From positions 1 through 46,347 of the forward strand of contig RRZV01000065.1 in the NCBI GenBank assembly GCA_003931895.1: a stretch of DNA of 46,347 bases, given 5' to 3'. The notes beneath the pieces are model-generated. The model had not been told where the DNA came from, ran no database searches, and saw only the letters and a program-made list of their open reading frames with translations. Origin of the DNA: Mesohalobacter salilacus (GTDB lineage Bacteria > Bacteroidota > Bacteroidia > Flavobacteriales > Flavobacteriaceae). Shown piece by piece: positions 25,247 through 33,129 of this stretch; the first letter of the stretch is position 1, and every line of letters starts with the position of its first letter. Both the position numbers and the translations under genes were made by a program.

Positions 25247-26578
25247 TCACAATAAACCTCTCGCCTTAATCTCCAAATATTTATTGATGGTATTAATACT
25301 TAAATTTTTTGGTTTGGTCAAAATGGCTTGAATACTATTTTTTTCAAGTTCTTTGACCATCAGGCGTTTGTTGTAAGCAAAATCTGTGGCGATGGTTTTT
25401 TGATAAATACTTTGTAAATCTTCTGTTTCAGTATGTATAAGTTGGTCTAACTCTGTGTTTTCAAAAAAGATAACCACTAACACGTGCTGTCTCGAAATCG
25501 CTTTGAGATAAGGGAGTTGACGCTCAAGTGCAGAGATATGTTCAAAATTAGTAAACAGAAAAATTAAGCTGCGTTGAGTTACTTTTCGTTTCAAATGTGC
25601 ATAAAGCAAACCAAAATCACTGACTTTAAAGTCGGTTTTAATGTTGTACAGAGCTTCGGATAAGACATTGATTTGTGAAAGCCTGGATTGGGCTTTTCTG
25701 AAATTGTCAATAGTATTGGAGTAGGTGAGCATCCCAACTTTATCATTTTTCTTCAAAGCAATATTAGAAAAAGCTAAAGCTGAATTAATGGCATAATCTA
25801 ATAAACTGAGTTGTTCAAAAGGCATTTTCATCACGCGGCCTTTGTCAATGATGTTATAAATAGGTTGTGATTTTTCATCCTGAAACTGATTGACCATCAA
25901 CTGGTTGTGTTTAGCTGTGGATTTCCAATTGATGTCTCTAATGTCATCACCTTTCACATATTCCTTGATTTGCTCAAATTCCATACTGTGACCGATACGT
26001 CTAATTTTTTTCATCCCAAAATCCCGAGATTGTCTGTCTAAAGCCAGGAAATCGTATTTTTTCATTTGAATAAATGACGGATAAACCTTGACCATTTGCT
26101 CGTTTTGAAATTTATAACGGCGTTTAGTTAAATTAAATGGAGAAGACACATAGCAATTTAAGTTGCCAAAATAATATTCACCGCGTTGTGTAGGCTTGAG
26201 TTGGTAGTCGTAAGATTTTTGTTTTTTAGCGTCAACTTGAAGTGTTTTTAGAAAATCTCGTTTTTGAAACTGCACAGGTATTTCATCTATAACTTGAAAT
26301 TGAATTTTAAAATTGTATCCGTTTTCAAAATTGAGCATCACCACATTATCATCACTGTTTGAAAACTTATCAGGTAATAACCGTTCTGCAAAGAAACCTT
26401 TTACACGAAATAATGCTGCAATATCAATGATAACTAAAACCAATAAGGCATAAAATAACATAGCCGCTATCGTAAAAAGCACAGTGAACCAATACGATAA
26501 AAAGAATAGCAAGGCTATACTGATTAAAGCTGAAAAAAAACGCCGTGTAAAATATAAAGGTTTGAGCAGTTTAAACAC
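25247..26578 (-). CDS. DUF58 domain protein (MoxR-associated vWA-like)
   Basis: 443 residues. Two membrane helices lie near the N-terminus (about 14-55). An Ig-like or beta-rich region follows, then the DUF58 core with EYVKGDDIRDINWKSTAKHNQ (about 208-228) and a von-Willebrand-like fold with YNIIDKGRVM (the first loop, where the metal-binding D is partly changed). Proteins of this type pair with MoxR AAA ATPases. The start is GTG: the last base of its start codon complement at 26578 is shared with the MoxR stop (TAGTG overlap). Last gene of a six-gene membrane operon. Confidence 0.92.
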   Translation of the reverse strand: MFKLLKPLYFTRRFFSALISIALLFFLSYWFTVLFTIAAMLFYALLVLVIIDIAALFRVKGFFAERLLPDKFSNSDDNVVMLNFENGYNFKIQFQVIDEIPVQFQKRDFLKTLQVDAKKQKSYDYQLKPTQRGEYYFGNLNCYVSSPFNLTKRRYKFQNEQMVKVYPSFIQMKKYDFLALDRQSRDFGMKKIRRIGHSMEFEQIKEYVKGDDIRDINWKSTAKHNQLMVNQFQDEKSQPIYNIIDKGRVMKMPFEQLSLLDYAINSALAFSNIALKKNDKVGMLTYSNTIDNFRKAQSRLSQINVLSEALYNIKTDFKVSDFGLLYAHLKRKVTQRSLIFLFTNFEHISALERQLPYLKAISRQHVLVVIFFENTELDQLIHTETEDLQSIYQKTIATDFAYNKRLMVKELEKNSIQAILTKPKNLSINTINKYLEIKARGLL

Positions 26579-27627
26579 TATCTTGGAATTTCAATAGATT
26601 TCACAATCATATCTACGACGTCTTCGGTGGTCATCCCTTCCATTTCACGTTCAGGTGACAAGACAATCCTGTGATTTAGTACAGGTTTTAAACTGCGTTT
26701 GACATCATCAGGCGTTACAAAATCACGGCCATTTAAAATTGCAAAAGCCTTAGCTGTTAACATGATCGCAACAGAAGCTCTTGGTGATGCGCCTAACAAT
26801 AAATGCGGATGCTGACGTGTATTATGAACAATTTCAGCAATATAAGACATAATTTTAGGCTCAATATTGACCTTATGGATATCTGCTTTGAATTGGCTAA
26901 CATTTTCTTTGCTAATTACAGTTTCAATTTGCTGAAGAAAATTTTGAGCTTTGTTTTGGTGATGCTTGTCTATAATTTTAACTTCCTCTTCAAGGTTTGG
27001 ATAGCTGAGTTTTATTTTAAAAATAAACCGATCGAGTTGAGCTTCGGGTAGGGCATAAGTGCCTTCTTGCTCAATTGGATTTTGGGTAGCTAAAACCATA
27101 AATGGTGCTTCCATATCATATTGATGACCATCGATAGTGACTTGTTTTTCTTCCATCACTTCAAACAGAGCCGATTGGGTTTTGGCAGGCGCACGGTTGA
27201 TTTCATCAATCAAAACCATATTGGAAAAAATTGGACCAGCTTTAAATTCAAATTCGGCTTTTTCGGCATTAAATACTGAAGTGCCGAGTACATCACTTGG
27301 CATTAAATCTGGCGTGAACTGAATTCGACTAAAATCGGCGTTGATGCTTTTTGCAAAAAGTTTAGCAGTAAGTGTTTTAGCAATTCCTGGCACGCCTTCT
27401 ATTAAAACGTGCCCGTTGGTTAACAGACTCACTAAAAGCAATTCAATAAAATCATTTTGGCCTACAATGACTTTAGCAAGCTGAGCCTTTAAATCTTCAG
27501 CCATCTTTTGATATTCATTTAAAGGTGATGTTGCCGTATCTTCAGATGAAGATGCTTGCGCAGATTTGTTTTCTGATTTTGAGTTAACATCAGATTGTTC
27601 AGACGGATTTATATTTTGATTTTCCAT
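26578..27627 (-). CDS. MoxR-family AAA+ ATPase
   Basis: 349 residues. After a disordered 35-residue Ser/Asn-rich start comes the AAA_3 module: Walker A GVPGIAKT (78-85), Walker B with VLIDEINRAP (138-147), sensor-1 ATQNPIEQEGTYALPEAQLD, and the C-terminal lid with ASPRASVAIMLTAKAFAI. MoxR ATPases act as chaperones that load or activate vWA-domain partners; the DUF58 gene directly downstream (1-bp overlap) is the expected partner. The operon also has DUF4350, DUF4129, an integral membrane protein and SpoIIM, so the ATPase probably remodels an inner-membrane complex. Confidence 0.95.
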   Translation of the reverse strand: MENQNINPSEQSDVNSKSENKSAQASSSEDTATSPLNEYQKMAEDLKAQLAKVIVGQNDFIELLLVSLLTNGHVLIEGVPGIAKTLTAKLFAKSINADFSRIQFTPDLMPSDVLGTSVFNAEKAEFEFKAGPIFSNMVLIDEINRAPAKTQSALFEVMEEKQVTIDGHQYDMEAPFMVLATQNPIEQEGTYALPEAQLDRFIFKIKLSYPNLEEEVKIIDKHHQNKAQNFLQQIETVISKENVSQFKADIHKVNIEPKIMSYIAEIVHNTRQHPHLLLGASPRASVAIMLTAKAFAILNGRDFVTPDDVKRSLKPVLNHRIVLSPEREMEGMTTEDVVDMIVKSIEIPR

Positions 27628-27631
27628 AGAC

Positions 27632-28825
27632 TTAATTTTTAAGATTTGATAGCTGTTTTTCTAATTTAAGCAATTGTTCTTTTGATATTGATTTCTGACT
27701 TTCAATACTTTTGATATATTTTAATATAGATTTGATATCTTGTTGTGTTTTGCCTGATTTTGAAGCTAATTGAGCTACAAATTCATCGTTTAAATTTGCT
27801 GTTGAAATATTGTATTGCGTCCTAATAAAATCATAGAAATGTTCGATTTGTTTAGTCGCAATGCTTTTGTGGTCTTTTTTGCGATAATACATCTCGGCGA
27901 TGGTTTGGGTAAACGCATAGGTTTTATTTTCGTAAGCTTGAACGACTTTAATGGGTTTTTGTTTGCGTTTGCCTTCAAAAAAGATATAAATTACCGCTAA
28001 AAGCAAAAGCAAATAATACGCCCACCTCAAATGTTTATTGGCCACGAGATATTGCAATAATTGAGGCTGTTGAACCACACGTTGAGCTTTGTAATATTCA
28101 TCTACAATTAATGATTCATCATAATTTAATCTTGATAAAACCTGCTCGGTATAATTGGCATTATTGCTATTAACTAAAAAATAATTGGTAAACGCTTTTG
28201 GAAAAAGATGCAGGTAAAGTTCGCCACGCCCAAAACTTGCTTTGATGAAATTTGGCAAGTATTTAGTTGTAGTACTGTCATCATTAATGACTTTAGAATA
28301 CCCTAAAACCTTATGGTTTAAAGTATCGGTATTGGTGAAATACTGAACGTTTAAGTTTCTTTTAAAATTGTAAACATCTTTTTGAGTAGTGGTGTCAAAA
28401 ACAACATTAGGTTGATAGGAAAATTGATCATCAAACACAAACTTCTGTTTTTTTAGATTTAAAGTGTCTAAAATGGTCTTTGGAAAATATTCTGCCGACA
28501 TTAAAACCGTATTGCCATTTTCAATCCAGCATAGTAATTCTTTAATGTCGTATTCACCAAAACCCAAACTGCCATTAAAGAAGAGATAATTGCCTATTTT
28601 ATATTCTTCAGTCAACACTTCATAAACGGATTGGTCAGTTTCTTCACTCTGCTCGATATGTTCTGTAAAAATTTGATGAAAAATTTCAGCGCCAAAGGGT
28701 TTAGAATGGTTTTTCCAATAACTCTCAGACCAGTCTAATGGCTCTTTAGCTGTAGATTCTAAAAATACATAAGAACCAAACAGCACTAAAACCAAAATCA
28801 AAATGTAGTTTTTAGGCTTGAGCAT
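27632..28825 (-). CDS. DUF4350 domain membrane protein
   Basis: 397 residues with a signal-anchor helix at about 5-22 and a second membrane helix at about 270-287 (WAYYLLLLLAVIYIFFEG). Between them is the periplasmic DUF4350 domain, starting SKPFGAEIFHQIF and containing LLCWIENGNTVLMSAEYFP, a Rossmann-like GATase fold without catalytic residues. The cytoplasmic tail is helical (MYYRKKDHKSIATKQIEHFYDF). It overlaps the upstream DUF4129 gene by 14 bp and lies 4 bp from moxR. It is a conserved companion of MoxR/DUF58 in Bacteroidota; its role is unknown. Confidence 0.88.
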   Translation of the reverse strand: MLKPKNYILILVLVLFGSYVFLESTAKEPLDWSESYWKNHSKPFGAEIFHQIFTEHIEQSEETDQSVYEVLTEEYKIGNYLFFNGSLGFGEYDIKELLCWIENGNTVLMSAEYFPKTILDTLNLKKQKFVFDDQFSYQPNVVFDTTTQKDVYNFKRNLNVQYFTNTDTLNHKVLGYSKVINDDSTTTKYLPNFIKASFGRGELYLHLFPKAFTNYFLVNSNNANYTEQVLSRLNYDESLIVDEYYKAQRVVQQPQLLQYLVANKHLRWAYYLLLLLAVIYIFFEGKRKQKPIKVVQAYENKTYAFTQTIAEMYYRKKDHKSIATKQIEHFYDFIRTQYNISTANLNDEFVAQLASKSGKTQQDIKSILKYIKSIESQKSISKEQLLKLEKQLSNLKN

Positions 28826-29558
28826 ATTGTTTTTGGTCTAAATGTTTGTGAAACGTTTCGTATTGCTGTTGAAGGTTTTGAAAATACACCTCATCAAACT
28901 GCATTTGGCCATACCATGTTTGCTCGTAGGCTATGGTTAAGTGTTTAAAAATCTTTGAAAGCTCCTTAAACTCAATTTCTTTTAAGTATTCAAAATTAGT
29001 TTTATCGTTAGCGTATTTAATGATGTCTTTTAAGTCTAAACGTTTGATGGAATTGAGGTATAGATATCGAATCGCCAAACGAAATTGTTGGTTTTCAATG
29101 GCTTCATCTGCCATTTTTTCAAGATTTCGGGTCATCAATAATTCCTCTTCTTCCGTTATGGTCACTTTAGAAGCATCATGCTGACGCATAATTTGATTTC
29201 CCGGATTAGACCGCGCTATGAACCAAACAATAAAAATCAGAGCTGCCCCGAGAATTAAATAGGGTAGGACTTTAAATATAAAAAACCAAAAGCTGGAATC
29301 TAAACTATCCCCAAACAAATTTCGCCATTTTGTGGCTATCCAATCTTTAAATGTTGTCCACCAATTCGTTTGAGATTCTTCAATGCTGTAATCGTAGTCA
29401 TCGTCAGCTTTTAGTTCATCTAATTTTTCTTTATCAAAAATACCTTTGTCTTGATTAACAAAACTTGACAAGATAAAATTTGGATTATCAACTGAATTGA
29501 AACAAAAGCTAAAATGAAGGCTACAAACAGTAAATAAAAACAGCAATGATTTGCTCAT
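28812..29558 (-). CDS. DUF4129 domain membrane protein
   Basis: 248 residues: a signal-like N-terminus to about 19, an acidic periplasmic stretch, a membrane helix at about 89-110 (FWFFIFKVLPYLILGAALIFIVWFI), and a cytoplasmic helical domain with FRLAIRYLYLNSIKRLD and AYEQTWYGQM, where the DUF4129 signature (R-x-x-Y-x-x-x-L and W-Y-G) lies. DUF4129 proteins occur with MoxR/DUF58 or transglutaminase-like genes and are poorly understood. It overlaps the next operon gene by 14 bp, a sign of translational coupling. Confidence 0.88.
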   Translation of the reverse strand: MSKSLLFLFTVCSLHFSFCFNSVDNPNFILSSFVNQDKGIFDKEKLDELKADDDYDYSIEESQTNWWTTFKDWIATKWRNLFGDSLDSSFWFFIFKVLPYLILGAALIFIVWFIARSNPGNQIMRQHDASKVTITEEEELLMTRNLEKMADEAIENQQFRLAIRYLYLNSIKRLDLKDIIKYANDKTNFEYLKEIEFKELSKIFKHLTIAYEQTWYGQMQFDEVYFQNLQQQYETFHKHLDQKQYAQA

Positions 29559-29563
29559 ACAAT

Positions 29564-30460
29564 TTAATTTCCGATTTGGTCAATTTGCTCGTAAGTGCCA
29601 GTAAACTCTTGTTTTTCAGAAAGATTGAAATAGACTAAAGCAACCATAATAACCGTAAAAATGCTAAGAAATAATTGCCCAAGACTACCAATAGCGGTAA
29701 ATAACAGATATACCCAATTTTGGTAGATATCTGTTATTGCACTGGGGTCAGAAGATTTTTGCACAGCTGTAAAACTTTCAACAATCGTATAAATAAATGC
29801 TGGCAATTGAAAAACAAAACCTAAAATAGCAATAAGAATTATAAACACTAAAAATGTAGCAAATGTAATCCACCAGTTATTTTTAATAAGAGTAAAAGAT
29901 TTCGTAAAGGCTTCAGAAACCGATTCATTTTCCATGATTAATATGCCAATACCAGGAGCTAAAACTATTGCAAGGTAAATTCCTGGTAAAAAACAAATAG
30001 CAAAGCCAATTATAGTCACTAAACTCACTAAAAATAAGTACCCAAACAATTTCCAAAAATCGTTTTTTAAGCCTTGAGAGATATCTCCTTCAACAATTTC
30101 TCCACTATTATTCATATAAGATTTAATAATGTGTAAAACCGTACCATACAAAATAATATTTGTAGCTACCGAGGTGATTATCAGTAAAATAATGACCCAT
30201 GAATTTTCGGCAAAGGCAGAAACGAGTATGTCTGGTGATGCAAAAGCTGTGACATCAGATAGCAAAGCACCAACTTTGTATTGGTAAAAAGTCGTTGCGA
30301 TGACACTTAACAAAATAAACGGACCGACAAACTTTAAAAATATGTTTAAAATACTTTTGTAATTCTGCGTGAAGAAACTAAAGCTGTCGCTGATAATTTC
30401 GCCGAATTCGCGCTCTTTTCTAAAGACAAATTGCGGTTGAGTTGGGTTATTGTTTTCCAT
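29564..30460 (-). CDS. Polytopic membrane protein of the MoxR operon
   Basis: 298 residues with six or more membrane helices (about 38-60, 88-108, 130-152, 160-180, 190-215 and 248-275). The cytoplasmic N-terminus reads FRKEREFGEIISDSFSFFTQNY, typical of the glycerophosphoryl-diester-phosphodiesterase membrane-domain-like or DUF975-like families, which carry no catalytic part. Function is unknown; in flavobacteria the gene regularly sits between SpoIIM and DUF4129 genes, and it overlaps the SpoIIM gene by 14 bp here. It probably forms a membrane complex with its neighbours. Confidence 0.8.
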   Translation of the reverse strand: MENNNPTQPQFVFRKEREFGEIISDSFSFFTQNYKSILNIFLKFVGPFILLSVIATTFYQYKVGALLSDVTAFASPDILVSAFAENSWVIILLIITSVATNIILYGTVLHIIKSYMNNSGEIVEGDISQGLKNDFWKLFGYLFLVSLVTIIGFAICFLPGIYLAIVLAPGIGILIMENESVSEAFTKSFTLIKNNWWITFATFLVFIILIAILGFVFQLPAFIYTIVESFTAVQKSSDPSAITDIYQNWVYLLFTAIGSLGQLFLSIFTVIMVALVYFNLSEKQEFTGTYEQIDQIGN

Positions 30461-31415
30461 GTTGTTGGTTTTTATGAAGTTTGAATGGTAAAAATACGTA
30501 ATAAAATAAAATTAAAGCCAATGAGCCACCAATGATAACTATAGCCAGAGCATCAGGCATTTCAGTATGTCTTGTTACAAAGCCTTCTAAAAACCCTGCA
30601 ATAATAAAAAACGGCACGGTGCTTAAAACAATTTTTAGACCTGCTTTTGCACTACGGGCAAACGACTCTAATCGGGTAAAGGTTTTAGGAAACATAATGC
30701 CATTGCCAGCCACTAAGCCCGCACAAATACAGACAATAATTACTGAAATTTCAATCGTGCCGTGAATCCATATCGTTCTTACTGATTCCCATAACAAGCC
30801 TTTTTCAGCAAAAAAATATTGAAAAGACCCCAACATAACGGCATTTTGCATACCTATAAACAAAGCTCCTATACCAAATAAAAATCCAAAAATGTATGAG
30901 AGAAACCCCACTCTAACATTATTAATTGTAATGCCGATAAACATGTCGGTTTCGTTAGCTTTTTTATACACCGCCATCGGGTCGTTATTGTTGATATTCT
31001 CTAAAGTCATATTGACATAATAATCTCCTAAAATCATTCTGACAAAATCTTGGTCTGTCGCAGCAGAATACGCCCCAACTATACTAAAAAACAAAAACAC
31101 TAAAAACGCCAGTAAAAACTGATAGCGGTAATGGTAAAACATCAACGGAAATTCTTTGGCATAAAACTTCACAATTTTATTGCCCGATGTTTTTTGTGTT
31201 TTATAAATTTTTTGATGCGCTTTAACCGAAATTTGATTCAAATACTTGGTTGTATTACTATTAGGAAAAAAAGTTTGCGCATAGCTTAAGTCATCGGTAA
31301 TTTCGATGTATAGATTAGAAAGGTCATCAGGAGAATATTGAGCATTATCTCTCAAATAGCTTTCAAATTTGAACCATTTGTTTTTATTTTGCTTAACAAA
31401 AGCTGCCTCGCGCAT
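30447..31415 (-). CDS. Stage II sporulation protein M (SpoIIM) family membrane protein
   Basis: 322 residues: an N-terminal soluble helical part (MREAAFVKQNKNKWFKFESY) and about six membrane helices from 98 on. The SpoIIM signature includes FIGITINNVRVGFLSYIFGF, then FGIGALFIGMQNAVMLGSFQ and EKGLLWESVRTIWIHGTIEI. In Bacillus SpoIIM drives cell-wall hydrolysis during engulfment; in non-sporulating Bacteroidota its relatives pair with RDD and MoxR genes and have no known role. First gene of the minus-strand operon; promoter at 31435-31467. Divergent from the RDD gene 37 bp away. Confidence 0.9.
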   Translation of the reverse strand: MREAAFVKQNKNKWFKFESYLRDNAQYSPDDLSNLYIEITDDLSYAQTFFPNSNTTKYLNQISVKAHQKIYKTQKTSGNKIVKFYAKEFPLMFYHYRYQFLLAFLVFLFFSIVGAYSAATDQDFVRMILGDYYVNMTLENINNNDPMAVYKKANETDMFIGITINNVRVGFLSYIFGFLFGIGALFIGMQNAVMLGSFQYFFAEKGLLWESVRTIWIHGTIEISVIIVCICAGLVAGNGIMFPKTFTRLESFARSAKAGLKIVLSTVPFFIIAGFLEGFVTRHTEMPDALAIVIIGGSLALILFYYVFLPFKLHKNQQHGKQ

Positions 31416-31434
31416 AGTTTTTTAAAATAAACTT

Positions 31435-31467
31435 CAAATCTAATAAATTTTAATGGATAATTTTCAA
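31435..31467 (-). promoter_or_regulatory. Bacteroidota-type promoter for the SpoIIM-MoxR operon
   Basis: On the minus strand, TTG (31467-31465) and TAGATTTG (31442-31435) are 22 bp apart. It overlaps the start of the divergent RDD gene, so the two transcription units may affect each other. Confidence 0.6.
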
Positions 31468-32157
31468 ATTCAAACGGCTCAAAATGTCACCATAGACCAA
31501 AATTTGGCTAACTATTTTGAGCGGGCAGCAGCTTTTTTTATTGATATTCTTATTCTTTTGGCTTATTTATTTTTAGTCGGTTTTATTTTTCCCTTGTTAG
31601 GCGCTTCAAGCTTTGCAGTTAGTATGGTCGTAACTTTGCCTTTACTGCTTTATCATTTAGTAATGGAATTAGCTATGAATGGACAAAGTGTAGGTAAAGC
31701 GGCAATGAAAATCAGAGTGGTTTGCGTCGATGGTTCAAAGCCTAAAGCCGGTCATTATCTCATTCGATGGTGTTTACGATTAATAGATATTTCTATTTCT
31801 TTTGGTTCTGTGGCCAGTTTATTCATCTTGTTTGGTGGTAAAGGTCAACGCCTTGGAGATTTAGCTGCTAAAACTACAGTCATTTCAGAAAGAAACCGAG
31901 TAGATTTCACCCAAACTATCATTATGGATGTGCCAGAAAATTATCAACCTAAATATCCTCAGGTCACCATTTTTAGCGATGAAGATATGCGGCAAACCAA
32001 AGCCATATATATGAAAGCTAAACGACAAAGAGAATATCACCTGATCAACAAATTGCATCAACAATTAATGAGTAAAATGGAAGTTCAACCACAAGAAAAA
32101 TCTCTACAATTTGTTGAAACCGTTTTACGAGACTATAACTATTACACTCAGCGCTAA
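31453..32157 (+). CDS. RDD-family membrane protein
   Basis: 234 residues. The RDD motif lies near the first helix (YFERAAAFFIDILILLAYLF, with the A-A-x-x-D pattern), and two more helices follow at about 52-70 and 110-128. GQSVGKAAMKIRVV is the second conserved element. The C-terminal 90 residues are cytoplasmic and helical. RDD proteins have been proposed as transporters or Na+/H+ antiporters, but here the constant genomic company is SpoIIM and MoxR, divergent and 37 bp away. It overlaps the next gene by one base (TAATG). Confidence 0.9.
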   Translation: MDNFQIQTAQNVTIDQNLANYFERAAAFFIDILILLAYLFLVGFIFPLLGASSFAVSMVVTLPLLLYHLVMELAMNGQSVGKAAMKIRVVCVDGSKPKAGHYLIRWCLRLIDISISFGSVASLFILFGGKGQRLGDLAAKTTVISERNRVDFTQTIIMDVPENYQPKYPQVTIFSDEDMRQTKAIYMKAKRQREYHLINKLHQQLMSKMEVQPQEKSLQFVETVLRDYNYYTQR

Positions 32158-32756
32158 TGGATTTTATTTTTGTTTTAGATATTCTTGGCGTTGTGGCCTT
32201 TTCTATTTCTGGGGTTTTAGCCGCTATGCGCAAAGGCCTTGATGCTTTTGGTATTCTGATTATTGCTTTTGTAACTTCAGTTGGTGGTGGAACTTTACGC
32301 GATGTCTTGATAAAAGCCGATGTCAGTTGGTTGAATAATATGACTTATGTTTATGTGATTATAGTGACCACAATATTTGCAATCGCATTACGCAATAAAA
32401 TCAATTATTTACGTAAATCTTTATTTCTGTTTGATACTTTTGGAATTGGTCTTTACACGGTTGTTGGTGTAGAAAAAGCTATTTCAGCAGGATTGCCACC
32501 TTTAATTTGCGTTGCTTTTGGCACGATGAGTGCCTGTTTTGGTGGCGTGATTAGAGATATATTGTGTAATGATATTCCCGTTATTTTTCATAAAGAGATA
32601 TATGCTACAGCTTGTATTCTTGGTGGTTTTTCATATTTCGCCTTAACTTATTTTAATTTGCCCCAGGATTTAATTTTTATCATTTCAGGGATTGTTGTTA
32701 TTGCTGTTAGAATTTCGGCCGTGGTCTTTAAGATTTCTTTGCCTAAGGTGTATTGA
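32157..32756 (+). CDS. TRIC/YicG-type membrane protein (UPF0126)
   Basis: 199 residues made of two homologous halves, each with three membrane helices. Half 1 has FSISGVLAAMRKGLDAFGIL and TSVGGGTLRDVLI; half 2 has YTVVGVEKAISAGLPPLICV and FGGVIRDIL. The repeated G-G-x-x-R-D motif marks the trimeric intracellular cation channel-like fold; bacterial members are K+-permeable channels or glycine transporters. The ATG is shared with the stop of the RDD gene (TAATG), so translation is coupled. Confidence 0.93.
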   Translation: MDFIFVLDILGVVAFSISGVLAAMRKGLDAFGILIIAFVTSVGGGTLRDVLIKADVSWLNNMTYVYVIIVTTIFAIALRNKINYLRKSLFLFDTFGIGLYTVVGVEKAISAGLPPLICVAFGTMSACFGGVIRDILCNDIPVIFHKEIYATACILGGFSYFALTYFNLPQDLIFIISGIVVIAVRISAVVFKISLPKVY

Positions 32757-32908
32757 AATATTTAAAACTATATTTTTATTTTCTGACCTATATTTTAAAT
32801 TCTCAAAACAGCTTAAAAAATATTCTTTACCATAATATGAATATTAAACATTTTCTTCATTATAAAAACTAAAAACGCTTCTTGTATTTAAATCATTTCG
32901 CGAATAAA

Positions 32909-33038
32909 CGTTATTAAACCAGTAATGAGAATTTATGTCACACTGAGCATTCTAAGTGAAAAAGTGACCATTCGTCTGCGATCATGGAGACATTTTAGCT
33001 TAAGATATAGAGTAATCATTATTACTGGTTTAATAGCG
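32909..33038. mobile_element. 130-bp element with 18-bp terminal inverted repeats (MITE-like)
   Basis: CGTTATTAAACCAGTAAT (32909-32926) and its inverse at 33021-33038 match at 17 of 18 positions. The interior has no ORF. The interval 32757-33129 otherwise holds no gene. No target-site duplication is visible around the ends. It could be a non-autonomous mobile element or a large hairpin with a regulatory role upstream of the endonuclease gene. Confidence 0.55.
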
Positions 33039-33129
33039 TAGAAACAATATCATTTTTTATAATTATTAATTAACCTGATTAATGCTAAATTTATTTTCAT
33101 AAACCTTAGTTTTGAAAAAATTAAAATTT

